From NCBI GenBank assembly GCA_023265625.1, contig JAHFST010000001.1, positions 161,265 to 225,264 on the forward strand: a stretch of 64,000 bases of DNA, in the 5' to 3' direction. This DNA is from Deltaproteobacteria bacterium. GTDB lineage: Bacteria > UBA10199 > JACPAL01 > JAHFST01. Of this stretch, positions 1 through 8,040 are shown in pieces. The notes below the pieces were generated by a model, which worked only from the letters and a program-made list of their open reading frames with translations, did not search any database and had not been told where the DNA came from. The position numbers were made by a program, and so were the translations under genes. Numbering within the stretch: position 1 is the stretch's first letter; each line of letters opens with the position of its first letter.

Positions 1-919
1 GAAGTGAGTCAATGATTGTCTCAAGATCTCCCGGTGCCGGGGTGTCAATCGGTTCCGGGGCGTATTTTTCTGCCACGTTATCAACAATGTCATCACGAAT
101 CTGGCGAAGTCTTCCCAGTAATTGCTCGTAGCGAGGGGCGTGTTCAAGTAGGAGCTGGTTGATGGTTCGGCGAAGCAGGTCGGCCGTTTCCGGATCGATT
201 GTGACCTCAACTCCGCTGTATCGCGCCTCTTCGATTGCCTGCGCGACGACCTGTGTCACGTGGCTACGCTGCAGCGGGTCGGTGATACCTGCTACCACCC
301 CATTCCAACGGTGTTTCTCAGGCGGGAACCCTTCGCTCTCTTCCGTGCTGAGCAGGACTGTAAAAAGCTTGTAGAAAGATTCATCCTTCAGACATTGGGG
401 AAGGGCGGGTCTTTGCATCACATTAACCTTTTGGATAGAGAACTGTTCTCTAGTAAAGGGCTTGTAGTTGTTGCTTAGGACATAGGCAAAGGCCTCCTCG
501 CTGCTCAGATCCGAGACGATTGGCTGCCACTGGCCCCCACGATTTTCAAACCGGACCAGCTCGAATCGATCTCTCATGTCCAGATAATAGAAACCCGCGG
601 AATCCCCGGAATCCAATTTGTTGATTCTCTGGCAGCCGCCATGGGCTTCACCTTTAAGCCGGACATACCGAAATTCCGGGTCTGCCCCGGTGGCGAAAAA
701 GGCTGCCAACCCCGCCGCTCCCCGGCTCATCGCCTCCTGGATCTGGGGCCACGGCTCTTCTGCATGGTATGGACGCTCCAAAAAATAGCGGTCGTGGGTG
801 CTCCAAACCATATCCTGTGGATCTTTGGGCACGGCACAGTCATATCCGGAAGACCAGTCCAAGTTCGTTGTCAAAACGTAACTGGTATCGCGGCGGTCAA
901 TTTTTGGATCGTCTGCCAT
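1..919 (-). CDS. Hypothetical protein, C-terminus beyond window edge
   Basis: I do not recognise this protein. The frame is open from an ATG at 919 to the window edge (306 codons seen), so the C-terminus is missing. GAGAGGG lies about nine bases upstream of the ATG and supports this start. The product begins MADDPKIDRRDTSY and has no signal peptide or membrane segment. It is rich in aromatic and charged residues and turns helical near the visible end (repeated LLRR and LGRLRQ-type stretches). It follows the SGNH-like gene by 30 bases on the same strand, so the two are probably co-transcribed. A cytoplasmic or non-classically exported product is possible, but this is inference. Confidence 0.7.
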   Translation of the reverse strand, partial: MADDPKIDRRDTSYVLTTNLDWSSGYDCAVPKDPQDMVWSTHDRYFLERPYHAEEPWPQIQEAMSRGAAGLAAFFATGADPEFRYVRLKGEAHGGCQRINKLDSGDSAGFYYLDMRDRFELVRFENRGGQWQPIVSDLSSEEAFAYVLSNNYKPFTREQFSIQKVNVMQRPALPQCLKDESFYKLFTVLLSTEESEGFPPEKHRWNGVVAGITDPLQRSHVTQVVAQAIEEARYSGVEVTIDPETADLLRRTINQLLLEHAPRYEQLLGRLRQIRDDIVDNVAEKYAPEPIDTPAPGDLETIIDSL

Positions 920-949
920 ATGAGCTCAACCCTCTCTATTATCCCACTA

Positions 950-1954
950 TTATCGGCCCATCCCTCGGGCCGGTTGCGGCCTATTTTCATGTGCTTTGTC
1001 CAAAACATTTCGGATAAACCCGCGCAGGATTTCGGGATTGATATGTTTGCCGTCCTTTTCAGCCGCCCCCGGTTTCCATCTGCCGCCCGGATCGGTCACC
1101 AAGGGAGAGAGGTCCGCAAAGGGTTGATAATGATCCTTGAAACGAGGATCGGTCCTTAGCACTTTATTGAACAGTTGGATGGCTTGGTTCTTTTTGGGAT
1201 CGCCAGGTTGTGGCTGGAGCCCGGAGATCAAGACACGGATCTGCTTCCCCTGGCTCTTGGCCTCGTCTTTCAGAAAGCTAACTATCTTCATGTAGCCGCT
1301 CAGCATTCTCTGGGCATATTGTTCCGGGCTTTCCTTGTCGCCCATTTTCCTATTGATCCCCATCCCGGCCAAGACGATGGTCATTCCATCCCGGAGCTCA
1401 AAACCAGGCTTGGACCGATTCGCTTGCAGATAGGCCAAAACCGTTGTCGGACCGGTGCCATGGATACCGATAGCGCCTGCATGCCCATCACGAAGCATGG
1501 GGACGTTGTCCTTGTAGAGGTTGCGCACGGTGCTGCTGCCTACAAAGCGGATGCGATCGTCACTGCGAACCGCGACGAGCATGGGGTGGTTCGAGTCATT
1601 GCGATAATTTTCCTGGTAGCCATATTCCTTGACCAAGGGATTTTTTATCCCGACGACGTTGCACAAGACCTGGTCCGCGTCCCCTTCGATGTTGTCGCGG
1701 GATAGCCCGCGCAGTAAGCCGTCGATCTGAGACTGCTCTGTCATCGTGATGGGGGAGCGCAGCAGGCAGTCCAGGAGGTTCTGCAAATCGTTCCGAGTCA
1801 AACGACCCTTTGCGTGGATGTTGTCAATGAGGCCTGCCAGGGGGGAGTCATGGCCCTCCGGTTCCCCGGTGCGGACCGGGGTTGTAGCCCCTTCCGGGGG
1901 TGGTTGTCCGGCCACCTGTCTTGCACCGGTGCCTGAAAGGATTGGAAAGGCCAT
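950..1954 (-). CDS. SGNH/GDSL-type hydrolase-like protein
   Basis: 334 residues. The C-terminal two thirds look like an SGNH hydrolase fold. RIRFVGSST (residues 134-142) has the shape of block I, with Ser140 or Ser141 as possible nucleophile. GMGIN (197-201) matches the GxND block III with Asn201, and DGKH (301-304) matches the DxxH block V with Asp and His in the right order. Members of this superfamily hydrolyse esters or acetyl groups; the substrate here cannot be read from sequence. The first 120 residues are a separate, probably helical region without a signal peptide. AGGA lies seven bases before the ATG. It shares an operon with the partial gene downstream and is divergent from the first toxin-antitoxin module. 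Block I is GSS rather than GDS, so activity is not assured. Confidence 0.6.
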   Translation of the reverse strand: MAFPILSGTGARQVAGQPPPEGATTPVRTGEPEGHDSPLAGLIDNIHAKGRLTRNDLQNLLDCLLRSPITMTEQSQIDGLLRGLSRDNIEGDADQVLCNVVGIKNPLVKEYGYQENYRNDSNHPMLVAVRSDDRIRFVGSSTVRNLYKDNVPMLRDGHAGAIGIHGTGPTTVLAYLQANRSKPGFELRDGMTIVLAGMGINRKMGDKESPEQYAQRMLSGYMKIVSFLKDEAKSQGKQIRVLISGLQPQPGDPKKNQAIQLFNKVLRTDPRFKDHYQPFADLSPLVTDPGGRWKPGAAEKDGKHINPEILRGFIRNVLDKAHENRPQPARGMGR

Positions 1955-2018
1955 ATTTTGTCCTGATAGCTATTATCGGCACGTTACCCCTGTCGGGTTG
2001 CTTCTGACTGGTTTATGG

Positions 2019-2064
2019 ATATTTTAGTTAAAATATTGACAAATTAGTATTTTTAGATAAAATA
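2019..2064 (+). promoter_or_regulatory. Promoter and paired operators of toxin-antitoxin module 1
   Basis: TTGACA at 2036-2041 and TAAAAT at 2058-2063 are spaced by 16 bases, which puts transcription start near 2070, three bases before the antitoxin ATG at 2073. A perfect 8-bp inverted repeat, ATATTTTA / TAAAATAT (2019-2036), abuts the -35 box. A related one, TATTTT / AAAATA (2048-2064), covers the -10 box. The two look like copies of one operator for autorepression by the antitoxin complex. There is no room for a Shine-Dalgarno sequence on the predicted transcript. Confidence 0.6.
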
Positions 2065-2072
2065 GAAATGTT

Positions 2073-2366
2073 ATGTCTGAAACACTGGAAACAGTACCCA
2101 CGACCGAGGTACAGAACAACTTTGGGGCTTATTTGGTTCGAGTGCAAAGGTATCGTGAACCCGTCCTTGTGGAGCGTCATGGTAAGACGGTGGCTGTCCT
2201 GTTGGGTTACGAGGCCTGGCAGGAGTTGAAGGGTGCCAAGCTCCCTCAGCGATCTGCATGGGTCGATGCGGCGCGGGCATTTTCAGGGGCCGTATCCAAG
2301 AAACATCGGTGTCAGGCGACTCCGGCCGTGTCTTTGATTCGAGAATTGAGGGAAGAAACCTCGTGA
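2073..2366 (+). CDS. Phd/YefM-family antitoxin, module 1
   Basis: 97 residues. The N-terminal part shows the Phd/YefM pattern: TTEVQNNFGAYLVRVQ followed by EPVLVERHGKTVAVLL, which in this family is the DNA-binding, dimer-forming half. The C-terminal part is variable and charged (ending IRELREETS) and should bind and mask the toxin. Its TGA overlaps the GTG start of the downstream PIN toxin, which is typical of translationally coupled type II modules. The promoter just upstream contains two inverted repeats suited to autorepression by the toxin-antitoxin complex. The family role is well established. Pairing with this toxin is inferred from adjacency. Confidence 0.85.
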   Translation: MSETLETVPTTEVQNNFGAYLVRVQRYREPVLVERHGKTVAVLLGYEAWQELKGAKLPQRSAWVDAARAFSGAVSKKHRCQATPAVSLIRELREETS

Positions 2367-2815
2367 AGGCCTCGGAGGTCTGTCTCGATGCCAATATCTT
2401 TGTGGCAAGCCTGACGCGTGAGCCGGCTCAGGAGAGTTGTTTAGAACTCATGCAGCATATCGAGCAACATCAATCGGCTTTGTTTGAGCCGGCCCTGTTG
2501 GTTTTCGAAGTCACCTCCAGTTTTCGTAAAAAACAACTTCGCGGAGAATTAAACGGTGCAGAAGCAGAACGGGGATTGGAGATATTTTTTAACCTTCCGC
2601 TGCTTCTCCAGTGGCAGGATTTTTTAATGCAGAAATCCATTCGGTTTGCCGAACAACTCAAATTCAAGAATACCTACGATAGCGCCTATTTGGCGGTTGC
2701 CGAGACGCGTGGAATTCCGTTGGTGACGCTCGATGCTGAGTTGCAGGCCAAAGGAAAGCGTCTCTACCGGGACATCTACACGCCCGAGCAATTTTTGCGA
2801 GTTCCCCGCGCCTGA
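2363..2815 (+). CDS. VapC-like PIN-domain toxin, module 1
   Basis: 150 residues from a GTG at 2363 that overlaps the antitoxin stop. A longer in-frame reading from 2258 would lie inside the antitoxin gene and is unlikely. PIN-domain acidic residues are in place: Asp9 (CLDAN), Glu49 (VFEV), Asp106 (YDSAYLAVAE) and Asp124 (TLDAE). Together they would bind Mg2+ or Mn2+ for RNA cleavage. Family members act as ribonucleases, often on tRNA or rRNA, when released from the antitoxin. All four positions are kept, so the toxin is probably active. The RNA target is unknown. Confidence 0.85.
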   Translation: MKASEVCLDANIFVASLTREPAQESCLELMQHIEQHQSALFEPALLVFEVTSSFRKKQLRGELNGAEAERGLEIFFNLPLLLQWQDFLMQKSIRFAEQLKFKNTYDSAYLAVAETRGIPLVTLDAELQAKGKRLYRDIYTPEQFLRVPRA

Positions 2816-2839
2816 AGTTATCTGAGGTTGCTGGTGCTC

Positions 2840-2877
2840 TTGACAAAACATTTAAACACGATGTATAAACATACATC
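2840..2877 (+). promoter_or_regulatory. Promoter and operator of toxin-antitoxin module 2
   Basis: TTGACA (2840-2845) and TATAAA (2864-2869) are spaced by 18 bases, so transcription should start near 2876, about four bases before the ATG at 2880. A perfect 7-bp inverted repeat, GATGTAT / ATACATC with a four-base centre (2860-2877), covers the -10 box and the start point. This is the expected place for an autorepressor site of the ribbon-helix-helix antitoxin. Confidence 0.65.
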
Positions 2878-2879
2878 AT

Positions 2880-3140
2880 ATGAAGCGAACCCAACTTTAC
2901 ATGGATGAATCTTTGTTCCAGCTTTTGACTTTGGTCAGTTTGGAGAAGAAGACGACTATTTCCGACTTGGTGCGCAAGGCGATTGAGAAGGTCTATGGTC
3001 GTCGCGCGCACGGTAAAGACAGGGTCAAGTTGTTGCAAGCCGCCTTTGGCATTTGGCAGCATCGGAAGGACCTTCCTGACACGGACACTTACGTTCGCGC
3101 CTTGAGAAAAGACACGCGTTCCACGCGTCTGGGGATTTGA
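2880..3140 (+). CDS. Ribbon-helix-helix antitoxin, module 2
   Basis: 86 residues. The start MKRTQLYMDESLFQLL followed by SLEKKTTISDLVRKAI fits a ribbon-helix-helix (MetJ/Arc type) fold: a beta strand that would insert in the DNA major groove, then two helices. The C-terminal half is charged and should wrap the toxin. The gene ends five bases before the PIN toxin. No Shine-Dalgarno sequence precedes the ATG, and the predicted transcript starts only about four bases upstream. Assignment as the antitoxin of the following toxin rests on fold and position. Confidence 0.82.
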   Translation: MKRTQLYMDESLFQLLTLVSLEKKTTISDLVRKAIEKVYGRRAHGKDRVKLLQAAFGIWQHRKDLPDTDTYVRALRKDTRSTRLGI

Positions 3141-3144
3141 TCCG

Positions 3145-3531
3145 ATGCGCGGCATTCTTTTTGACACGGATATTTTAATTGAAGCCCTGCGAGGGAATGA
3201 ACGGGTCAACCGGGCGTTGATTGAGCTTGCCCAAAAGGAAACCCTCATGGCCTGTACCCCGGTCACATTCGCCGAAATTTATCGGGGCATGCGGTCCCAC
3301 GAAAAGGAAAGAACGGCGCTGACTTTGAGTGCGTTTACCTGCGTTACCATCGACCAGTCCGTCGGGAAAAAGGCCGGGGAATATCTGAGGTCCTACGGCA
3401 AGACCCACGGATTGGAGATTGCGGATGCGTTGATCGCCGCCAGTGCGGTGGTTCATCGGATGCAACTTTGCACATTTAATTGGAAACACTACCCGATGGG
3501 GGAGTTGCTGAAATATCGCATGGAGCGGTAG
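3145..3531 (+). CDS. VapC-like PIN-domain toxin, module 2
   Basis: 128 residues, a normal length for VapC. MRGILFDTDILIE at the N-terminus carries Asp7. FAEIYRG carries Glu44, IADALIAASA carries Asp94, and TFNWKHY carries Asn112, the common fourth position. These make the metal site of a PIN endoribonuclease. It is translated just after the ribbon-helix-helix antitoxin and ends four bases before the convergent stop of the secreted repeat protein. The sequence is not close to the module 1 toxin, so the two modules were probably acquired separately rather than duplicated. Confidence 0.88.
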   Translation: MRGILFDTDILIEALRGNERVNRALIELAQKETLMACTPVTFAEIYRGMRSHEKERTALTLSAFTCVTIDQSVGKKAGEYLRSYGKTHGLEIADALIAASAVVHRMQLCTFNWKHYPMGELLKYRMER

Positions 3532-3535
3532 GGCC

Positions 3536-4465
3536 TCATTCACATCCATCGATGATGTTGTTTTGATCTTTATCGATCTGTTTCGGAAACACCGCCGGGC
3601 AGGCCTCATTTATCTTTCCGGTGCAGGCCAGTTCCAGTCGCTTTATCGCACCTATATCCCCTGCATCCAACTTCTTATCACAGTTGAGATCCGCCCCGTG
3701 GGCATTCGTTTTTAGGCAGCTAGGTTTTGATGCGCCACCCTTCATTACCACCAGGCACAACACATCGGCCTTATTGATCATCCCATCCTGGTTCAAATCC
3801 CCCAAGGCCGGGAGGTCGCACATGTCCCCCTTCCCATCCTTATCAAAGTCGGATTGATTGGGATTCATTGTCTTGGGGCAATTGTCTTTCTGATCGGGAA
3901 CACCATCACCATCACTATCTAAAAGGGGCTCCGGCGAGGGATCGCAGAGATCCAGATAACCCGACTCGATTGACAGGGAATTGCAGGACACGTTTGAGGG
4001 AAAATCTGTACCAATAAACTTCTTTTGGATAGTGTTCCATGTTATAGGTTTAATCAAGTCGATGAGACCTGTACATGAAGCATCTGTTGCTGTTACAAAA
4101 AAATTGTCCTGGTCCTGCTGTGGGGCAAAAACTAGTTTCCCCCCGGCGCAAGTTGTATTGATGGGGAGGGAGAGATCAACACTGTAGTTACAGCTCAGAG
4201 ATGGCAGGAGCTGTATGACCGCGGCCAGTTTGACATTGTAGGAAACCTTCCCATCACTGATCTTGGCGGAGGAAGAAGTTTTTTCCACACTCTTGATCAT
4301 AGGGCTTATTCCGGGTAAAGATTTAAGAAAATCGTCAAGCCCGATTGCTGTCTCGATCAACGGCTTTACGTCCGCCTCAGAGATGGTCTTGCCACAATCG
4401 GCCCAGAGGGTTCTCTGAGACAAAGTGAGTAAAATGACGAGGGCCAACAGGTAAAAGCGTTTCAT
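3536..4465 (-). CDS. Secreted protein with thrombospondin type 3 and dockerin-like calcium repeats
   Basis: 309 residues. MKRFYLLALVILLTLS is a signal peptide cut near the following WADC. The middle is beta-rich with scattered Cys (CNYSVDL, CAGGKLVF) and is unrecognised. Residues of the form DSDGDGVPDQKDNCP and DFDKDGKGDMCD are thrombospondin type 3 calcium loops. They are followed by GDLNQDGMINKADV and ADLNCDKKLDAGDI, the paired EF-like loops of dockerin-type repeats. It is therefore a calcium-binding extracellular or periplasmic protein. It begins 12 bases after the stop of the RCC1 gene, so the two form one secreted-protein operon. No cellulosome context is present, so dockerin-like means loop type, not a scaffoldin partner. 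Confidence 0.75.
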   Translation of the reverse strand: MKRFYLLALVILLTLSQRTLWADCGKTISEADVKPLIETAIGLDDFLKSLPGISPMIKSVEKTSSSAKISDGKVSYNVKLAAVIQLLPSLSCNYSVDLSLPINTTCAGGKLVFAPQQDQDNFFVTATDASCTGLIDLIKPITWNTIQKKFIGTDFPSNVSCNSLSIESGYLDLCDPSPEPLLDSDGDGVPDQKDNCPKTMNPNQSDFDKDGKGDMCDLPALGDLNQDGMINKADVLCLVVMKGGASKPSCLKTNAHGADLNCDKKLDAGDIGAIKRLELACTGKINEACPAVFPKQIDKDQNNIIDGCE

Positions 4466-4477
4466 AGGATCTCCTTT

Positions 4478-5665
4478 TTACTCCACGATGATTTTGTTGC
4501 AGGGCTTACCATCTCCCCAGCATTTAATCTGATGGTCATCGGTCAGGACGCAAGCAGTTCCGTTTCCCGTCACACTGGCCACCGCTAGTTCCTTGGCGCC
4601 GGTAAGCTGGATTTGGGAATTTTCGGAATCCTTGACGGTGACCGGTATCATGGAGCTGAGTGTATCTTTTGGGATACCCAATTGACCATGGGTATTGGAC
4701 CCCCAGCATTTCACCCCCTTGTCAGACATGAGGGCGCATGTAAATCGATCTCCGACCGCAATCTGCTTGATGTCACCCGAAAGGGAGACCGGTTTTGCCT
4801 CGTATGAAGTCTTATTATCGGGCCCGTAACCAAGATTCTGGTGGACAGCACTATTACGACCCCAACATTTAATTGTCTTTTGCAGACCCTGCAGGTCAGT
4901 AATACAGCTGTGTTCAGAGCCGCTCGAGAGATTCAGAGCTTTTTCCACTCCCATGACCTTGGTGGGGGTGGGAGTGGCGAAGCTGCCGCAACCAATGCCG
5001 TCAATGTTGGTTTTGATTTTTTGCCATGTTCCATAGCCGACACCGGCAAACTCTGTGATCCCCCAACACCTAACTTCTCCGGTTTTGAGGAGTGCGCAAG
5101 TAAACCCAAATTTTTCAGACCCCATGGGGCTTCCGACCGACACCTGAACGGCATCCGTGATGCCATCCACCAGCAGGGCCTTGTTCGAAATGGGTTTTTC
5201 GTTCAGGAAAAATTTTAATCCATCACTGTCTGTTCCTCCCGCTTGGAGGGCATCCTGATCCCCCAACTGTCCGCACAGGTTACTTCCCCAACAGGCAATT
5301 TGGCCATTTTGCAGGACGGCACAGCTGTGTGCAAACCCGACGGCCAGGGAGACCGCCCCGGTGAGAGGTTGCTCGTTTTCCATCATCACTGGCATGGGGG
5401 TCGGATTTTTCCCTTCGGTTGGTGCATTGCCGCCCGATTGCCCATATTGGTTGTCCCCCCAGCAGACCACTGAACTGTCCTGCAGGATCGCGCAGTTATG
5501 GTGGGCTGTTGCGACTAGTGACTTGAGATTGCCGAGCCCATCTACCACCTTGGATGGACAGACATACGAGTCTCCCCCCCCCGGCCTGGCCGCTCTGTCC
5601 CTTAGAATTGTTACCCGCACACCTGACCGTCCCGTCGGTCTTGACCCAGCAGGCACGATAACCAC
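4478..5665 (-). pseudogene. RCC1-repeat protein, C-terminal part cut off by frameshift
   Basis: This frame carries the RCC1-type repeat half of a secreted protein. Recurrent units such as NCAILQDSSVVCWGDNQYGQ, SCAVLQNGQIACWGSN, TCALLKTGEVRCWG and TCALMSDKGVKCWGSN are each about 50-60 residues, as in regulator-of-chromosome-condensation propeller blades. Conserved Cys pairs are typical of bacterial exported versions. The upstream 5' part of this reading is not a natural N-terminus. Repeat-like sequence starts only after GDSYVCPSK, directly at the run of nine G (coding strand) at 5574-5582. With eight G the frame joins the upstream gene, giving one protein of about 836 residues (4478-6989). It may be a sequencing or assembly error, a real pseudogene, or a switchable gene. 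Confidence 0.7.
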
Positions 5666-6989
5666 CTACCCCGATCTTGGAGACGGTGGGAAGGGGTTCA
5701 TCCTGATCCGGCTGTTTGCACTCCCCCGTGGTCGGATTGCAGGTATTCCCCTCAGGACACTTGGCCGATCCGACACAGCTCCCGTTATTGGAGCAGACAT
5801 CGTTGGTAGTGCAGACGTTGTTGTCGTTGCAGGTGGCCCCACCGGCTGGTTTATGATCACAGCCGCTGTTTGGCTGACAGCCATCGACGGTACAGGGATT
5901 TTTGTCGTCGCACTGGGGCGGAACAACATACTTGCAGCTCCCCGCCTGGCAGAAAAAACCATCTCCCTTGCACGCAGCACCTTTATTGCCACCACAGACA
6001 GTTCCGTCAACCTTTGCGATAGGGATGCAACCGAGCTTTGGATCACAAGTATTTACCGTACATTCGGAAGAGCCTTTATTGGGGCAAAGCAGAGGATTCC
6101 CGGCTGTGCAACTCCCCGACTGGCAGGTCTCATTGCCGTTGCAGGCGTTGCCGTCCGAGCAAGAGGTCCCGTTGGGGACCTTGGTGTGCAACTCATGCCC
6201 ATTTTGGCAGGCATCGTTGGTGCAAGGGTTCTTGTCATCGAACAAGATCGGCTGATGAAACGGTTTTCCCTTCCGGCAGGAATCGATGGTGCAGGGATCA
6301 CCGTCATCTGCGACACACCCGGCGGGAGGAACTGCCTCACAAGTCCCGGTCGTCTGGTTGCAGGTCTGTCCGGCGGGGCACTGTGGGCACTCTGCTGCAA
6401 CCACTTCAGCTTTACCCTCCTGACATTTCCCCTCAGTGCAGGTTTCATTCCCCTGACAGGGGGTCTCCACCTTGGCCTTCTCGACGTAGGCGTTGAGGTC
6501 GCCGCCGGAGGTGTTGGTTACACAATCGAACTGCAGCACCTTTTTTGGGTTTGAGGGGATACACTGGTCGTACTTGGTCACCGTTTGGTTATTGGAAGGG
6601 GAGCTCAGTTGGATCTCAAGCGACCCGGGTATTTTCCTATCCTCCGCGGGGTCGGTGTCGTTGAAGCAATTGATGGTCTCTGAGACTCCTCCCGCGATGC
6701 ACTTGGCCTCGCCATTGGTTGCGCTACAGCTTGTTCCGGAAGGGCAGGGTTTGTTCACATACGGGTCATTGGGTTTTGAAAAGGCCTTGTCGCATGTGGC
6801 CTCTTTGAGGGTGGTCGCGGAGGCGCACTTGTCCGGGAATTTTTTTGTTGTCTTGGCGGGGGCGTTGTAAACGGTCATTTCATTACCCGGCTTAGTACAC
6901 CAGGAACCACCATTCGGGTTGTCACTTGCCCAGGCCCGAGGGGGCAGGGCGAATAGTAATAGAAGAAGAGCGCTGAGAAATTTAAACAT
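5496..6989 (-). CDS. Secreted Cys-rich protein, N-terminal part of the RCC1-repeat protein
   Basis: The start is taken at the ATG at 6989, with AGGAG eight bases upstream. MFKFLSALLLLLFALPPRAWA is then a clean signal peptide; the earlier in-frame start lacks this layout. The mature region has many Cys-rich units (DGDPCTIDSC, DKNPCTNDAC, DGNACNGNETC, DKNPCTVDGC, DNNVCTTNDVC), like the Cys-rich repeats of myxobacterial surface proteins. The reading then enters the first RCC1 unit (VGGYRACWVKTDGTVRCAG), but after a run of nine G at 5574-5582 it slips out of frame and stops at 5496. Removing one G restores the RCC1 half. Likely surface or periplasmic; role unknown. Confidence 0.75.
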   Translation of the reverse strand: MFKFLSALLLLLFALPPRAWASDNPNGGSWCTKPGNEMTVYNAPAKTTKKFPDKCASATTLKEATCDKAFSKPNDPYVNKPCPSGTSCSATNGEAKCIAGGVSETINCFNDTDPAEDRKIPGSLEIQLSSPSNNQTVTKYDQCIPSNPKKVLQFDCVTNTSGGDLNAYVEKAKVETPCQGNETCTEGKCQEGKAEVVAAECPQCPAGQTCNQTTGTCEAVPPAGCVADDGDPCTIDSCRKGKPFHQPILFDDKNPCTNDACQNGHELHTKVPNGTSCSDGNACNGNETCQSGSCTAGNPLLCPNKGSSECTVNTCDPKLGCIPIAKVDGTVCGGNKGAACKGDGFFCQAGSCKYVVPPQCDDKNPCTVDGCQPNSGCDHKPAGGATCNDNNVCTTNDVCSNNGSCVGSAKCPEGNTCNPTTGECKQPDQDEPLPTVSKIGVGGYRACWVKTDGTVRCAGNNSKGQSGQAGGGRLVCLSIQGGRWARQSQVTSRNSPP

Positions 6990-7239
6990 AGGGTATTCTC
7001 CTGGGAAGATTTTGATGGGACCTAACATTTTCTATTGTAAACGCAAGAGTCATGCCAAAATCGTAAAAAAGCTTAGCGGCTAACCATTTGATTTTCCTAG
7101 AAAAAGAGGCAAGGGATCAATCCCTACCAACCAATACCGTCAAATAATCGACACCGGTTATCATTTTGATAAAATTTTTGGTTGTAAGGTCCGTCATTAT
7201 TCAATCTCTATTTACAAGAGGATGTTGGGAGATTTTTAA

Positions 7240-7277
7240 TTGACAAATGATAACATTTATTTTATTCATGTTATCAT
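7240..7277 (+). promoter_or_regulatory. Promoter and operator of toxin-antitoxin module 3
   Basis: TTGACA (7240-7245) and TATTCA (7263-7268) are 17 bases apart and predict a transcript that begins at or one base before the ATG at 7276. A perfect 10-bp inverted repeat, ATGATAACAT (7247-7256) and ATGTTATCAT (7268-7277), spans the promoter and runs into the start codon. About 90 bases upstream, TTATCA / TGATAA (7158-7172) repeats the same half-site. The rest of the 287-base gap from 6989 shows no gene. Confidence 0.65.
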
Positions 7278-7500
7278 GATCCGCACTCAAATCAGTTTGT
7301 CTCGATGGGAATACCAGAGGGCCAAGTTGGCGGCTCGCCAGCAGGGGATTTCCTTGGCCGAGTTTTTGCGGCGGGCGCTTCGCTTGATGATGCCGGTCGC
7401 CAAGGGGCGCCCTTGGATGAAATATGCCGGTGATATTGCCTCCGGCAACCCCGAGTCCAGTCAAAAAATAGACGAATGGATCTATGGCCAAAAAGACTAA
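7276..7500 (+). CDS. Ribbon-helix-helix antitoxin, module 3
   Basis: 74 residues from the ATG at 7276. An earlier ATG at 7240 would read through the -35 box and the operator, and is unlikely. MIRTQISLSRWEYQRAK then RQQGISLAEFLRRAL fits a ribbon-helix-helix DNA-binding domain. The C-terminal tail (ending IDEWIYGQKD) should contact the toxin. The end of the gene overlaps the toxin start by 17 bases. Its transcript appears leaderless, and a strong palindrome over the start supports autorepression. Confidence 0.78.
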   Translation: MIRTQISLSRWEYQRAKLAARQQGISLAEFLRRALRLMMPVAKGRPWMKYAGDIASGNPESSQKIDEWIYGQKD

Positions 7501-7900
7501 GGCCTACCTGGATACGGGTGCCTTGATTTCCTTTCGGGATCGCTCAGATAGTTTTCACCCCCTCTTTGTGCAACTTTTTTCAGACCCTCCGCCGCTGGTA
7601 ACGATCTCTTTGGTAATTGCCGAGGGGCATGGTTGGTTCTTGCGTCGCTATGACCGGACGCGTGCCCTACAGTTTTTAGATTTTGTGAAGGAGCTCCGGG
7701 TGCTCGAAATCGTCCCTGTGGGACAGGAGGTCATCGCCGGTGCGACCGCCTTGTTACAACGATTTTCCGATCAAGATCTAACCCTAGCCGATGCCTGTGG
7801 GCTCTGGCTGATGCAACGTCAAAGAGTCACGGCCTGCTGGTCCACCGACCGGCATCTGGGCCTAACGGGTGTTCCGTTGGTGATCCACGAGAAAGGATAG
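7484..7900 (+). CDS. PIN-domain toxin, module 3
   Basis: 138 residues. AYLDTGALISF carries the first PIN aspartate, VIAEGHGW the glutamate, LADACGLWLM the third acidic position, and WSTDRHLGL a late aspartate. The order and spacing match VapC-like PIN ribonucleases. The start codon lies within the antitoxin gene, so translation is coupled. It is the most divergent of the six PIN toxins here, so its RNA target could differ. The stop is followed by a 140-base region carrying repeated TTTTCAC sites before the ATPase gene. Confidence 0.78.
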   Translation: MAKKTKAYLDTGALISFRDRSDSFHPLFVQLFSDPPPLVTISLVIAEGHGWFLRRYDRTRALQFLDFVKELRVLEIVPVGQEVIAGATALLQRFSDQDLTLADACGLWLMQRQRVTACWSTDRHLGLTGVPLVIHEKG

Positions 7901-7931
7901 TTGGCCGATCCGGGCGGGATGCATCACCATA

Positions 7932-8025
7932 TTTTCACCGAAGAACATATTGTCATTGTCAGGTGAAAAGATCTATGTTATCTAATTTTTCACTAAACGA
8001 TGTTTAATTCTTGTTTGGTGAAAAT
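7932..8025. promoter_or_regulatory. Four spaced TTTTCAC motifs upstream of the ATPase gene
   Basis: Four copies of one heptamer-like motif alternate in orientation: TTTTCACC at 7932-7939, GGTGAAAA at 7962-7969, TTTTTCACTAAA at 7986-7997, and TTTGGTGAAAAT at 8014-8025. The first two form one inverted pair and the last two another with longer arms. Spacing is roughly 25-30 bases, about two and a half to three helical turns. They sit just before the ATPase start, so a repressor site is a reasonable guess; I cannot name the protein. Confidence 0.4.
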
Positions 8026-8040
8026 AGTGTGGAAGGGGGG

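Noticed and set aside
641-1159. Open frames on the plus strand opposite the first two minus-strand genes
   Set aside because: They lack a ribosome-binding site and any protein-like composition, and sit opposite genes with clear motifs.
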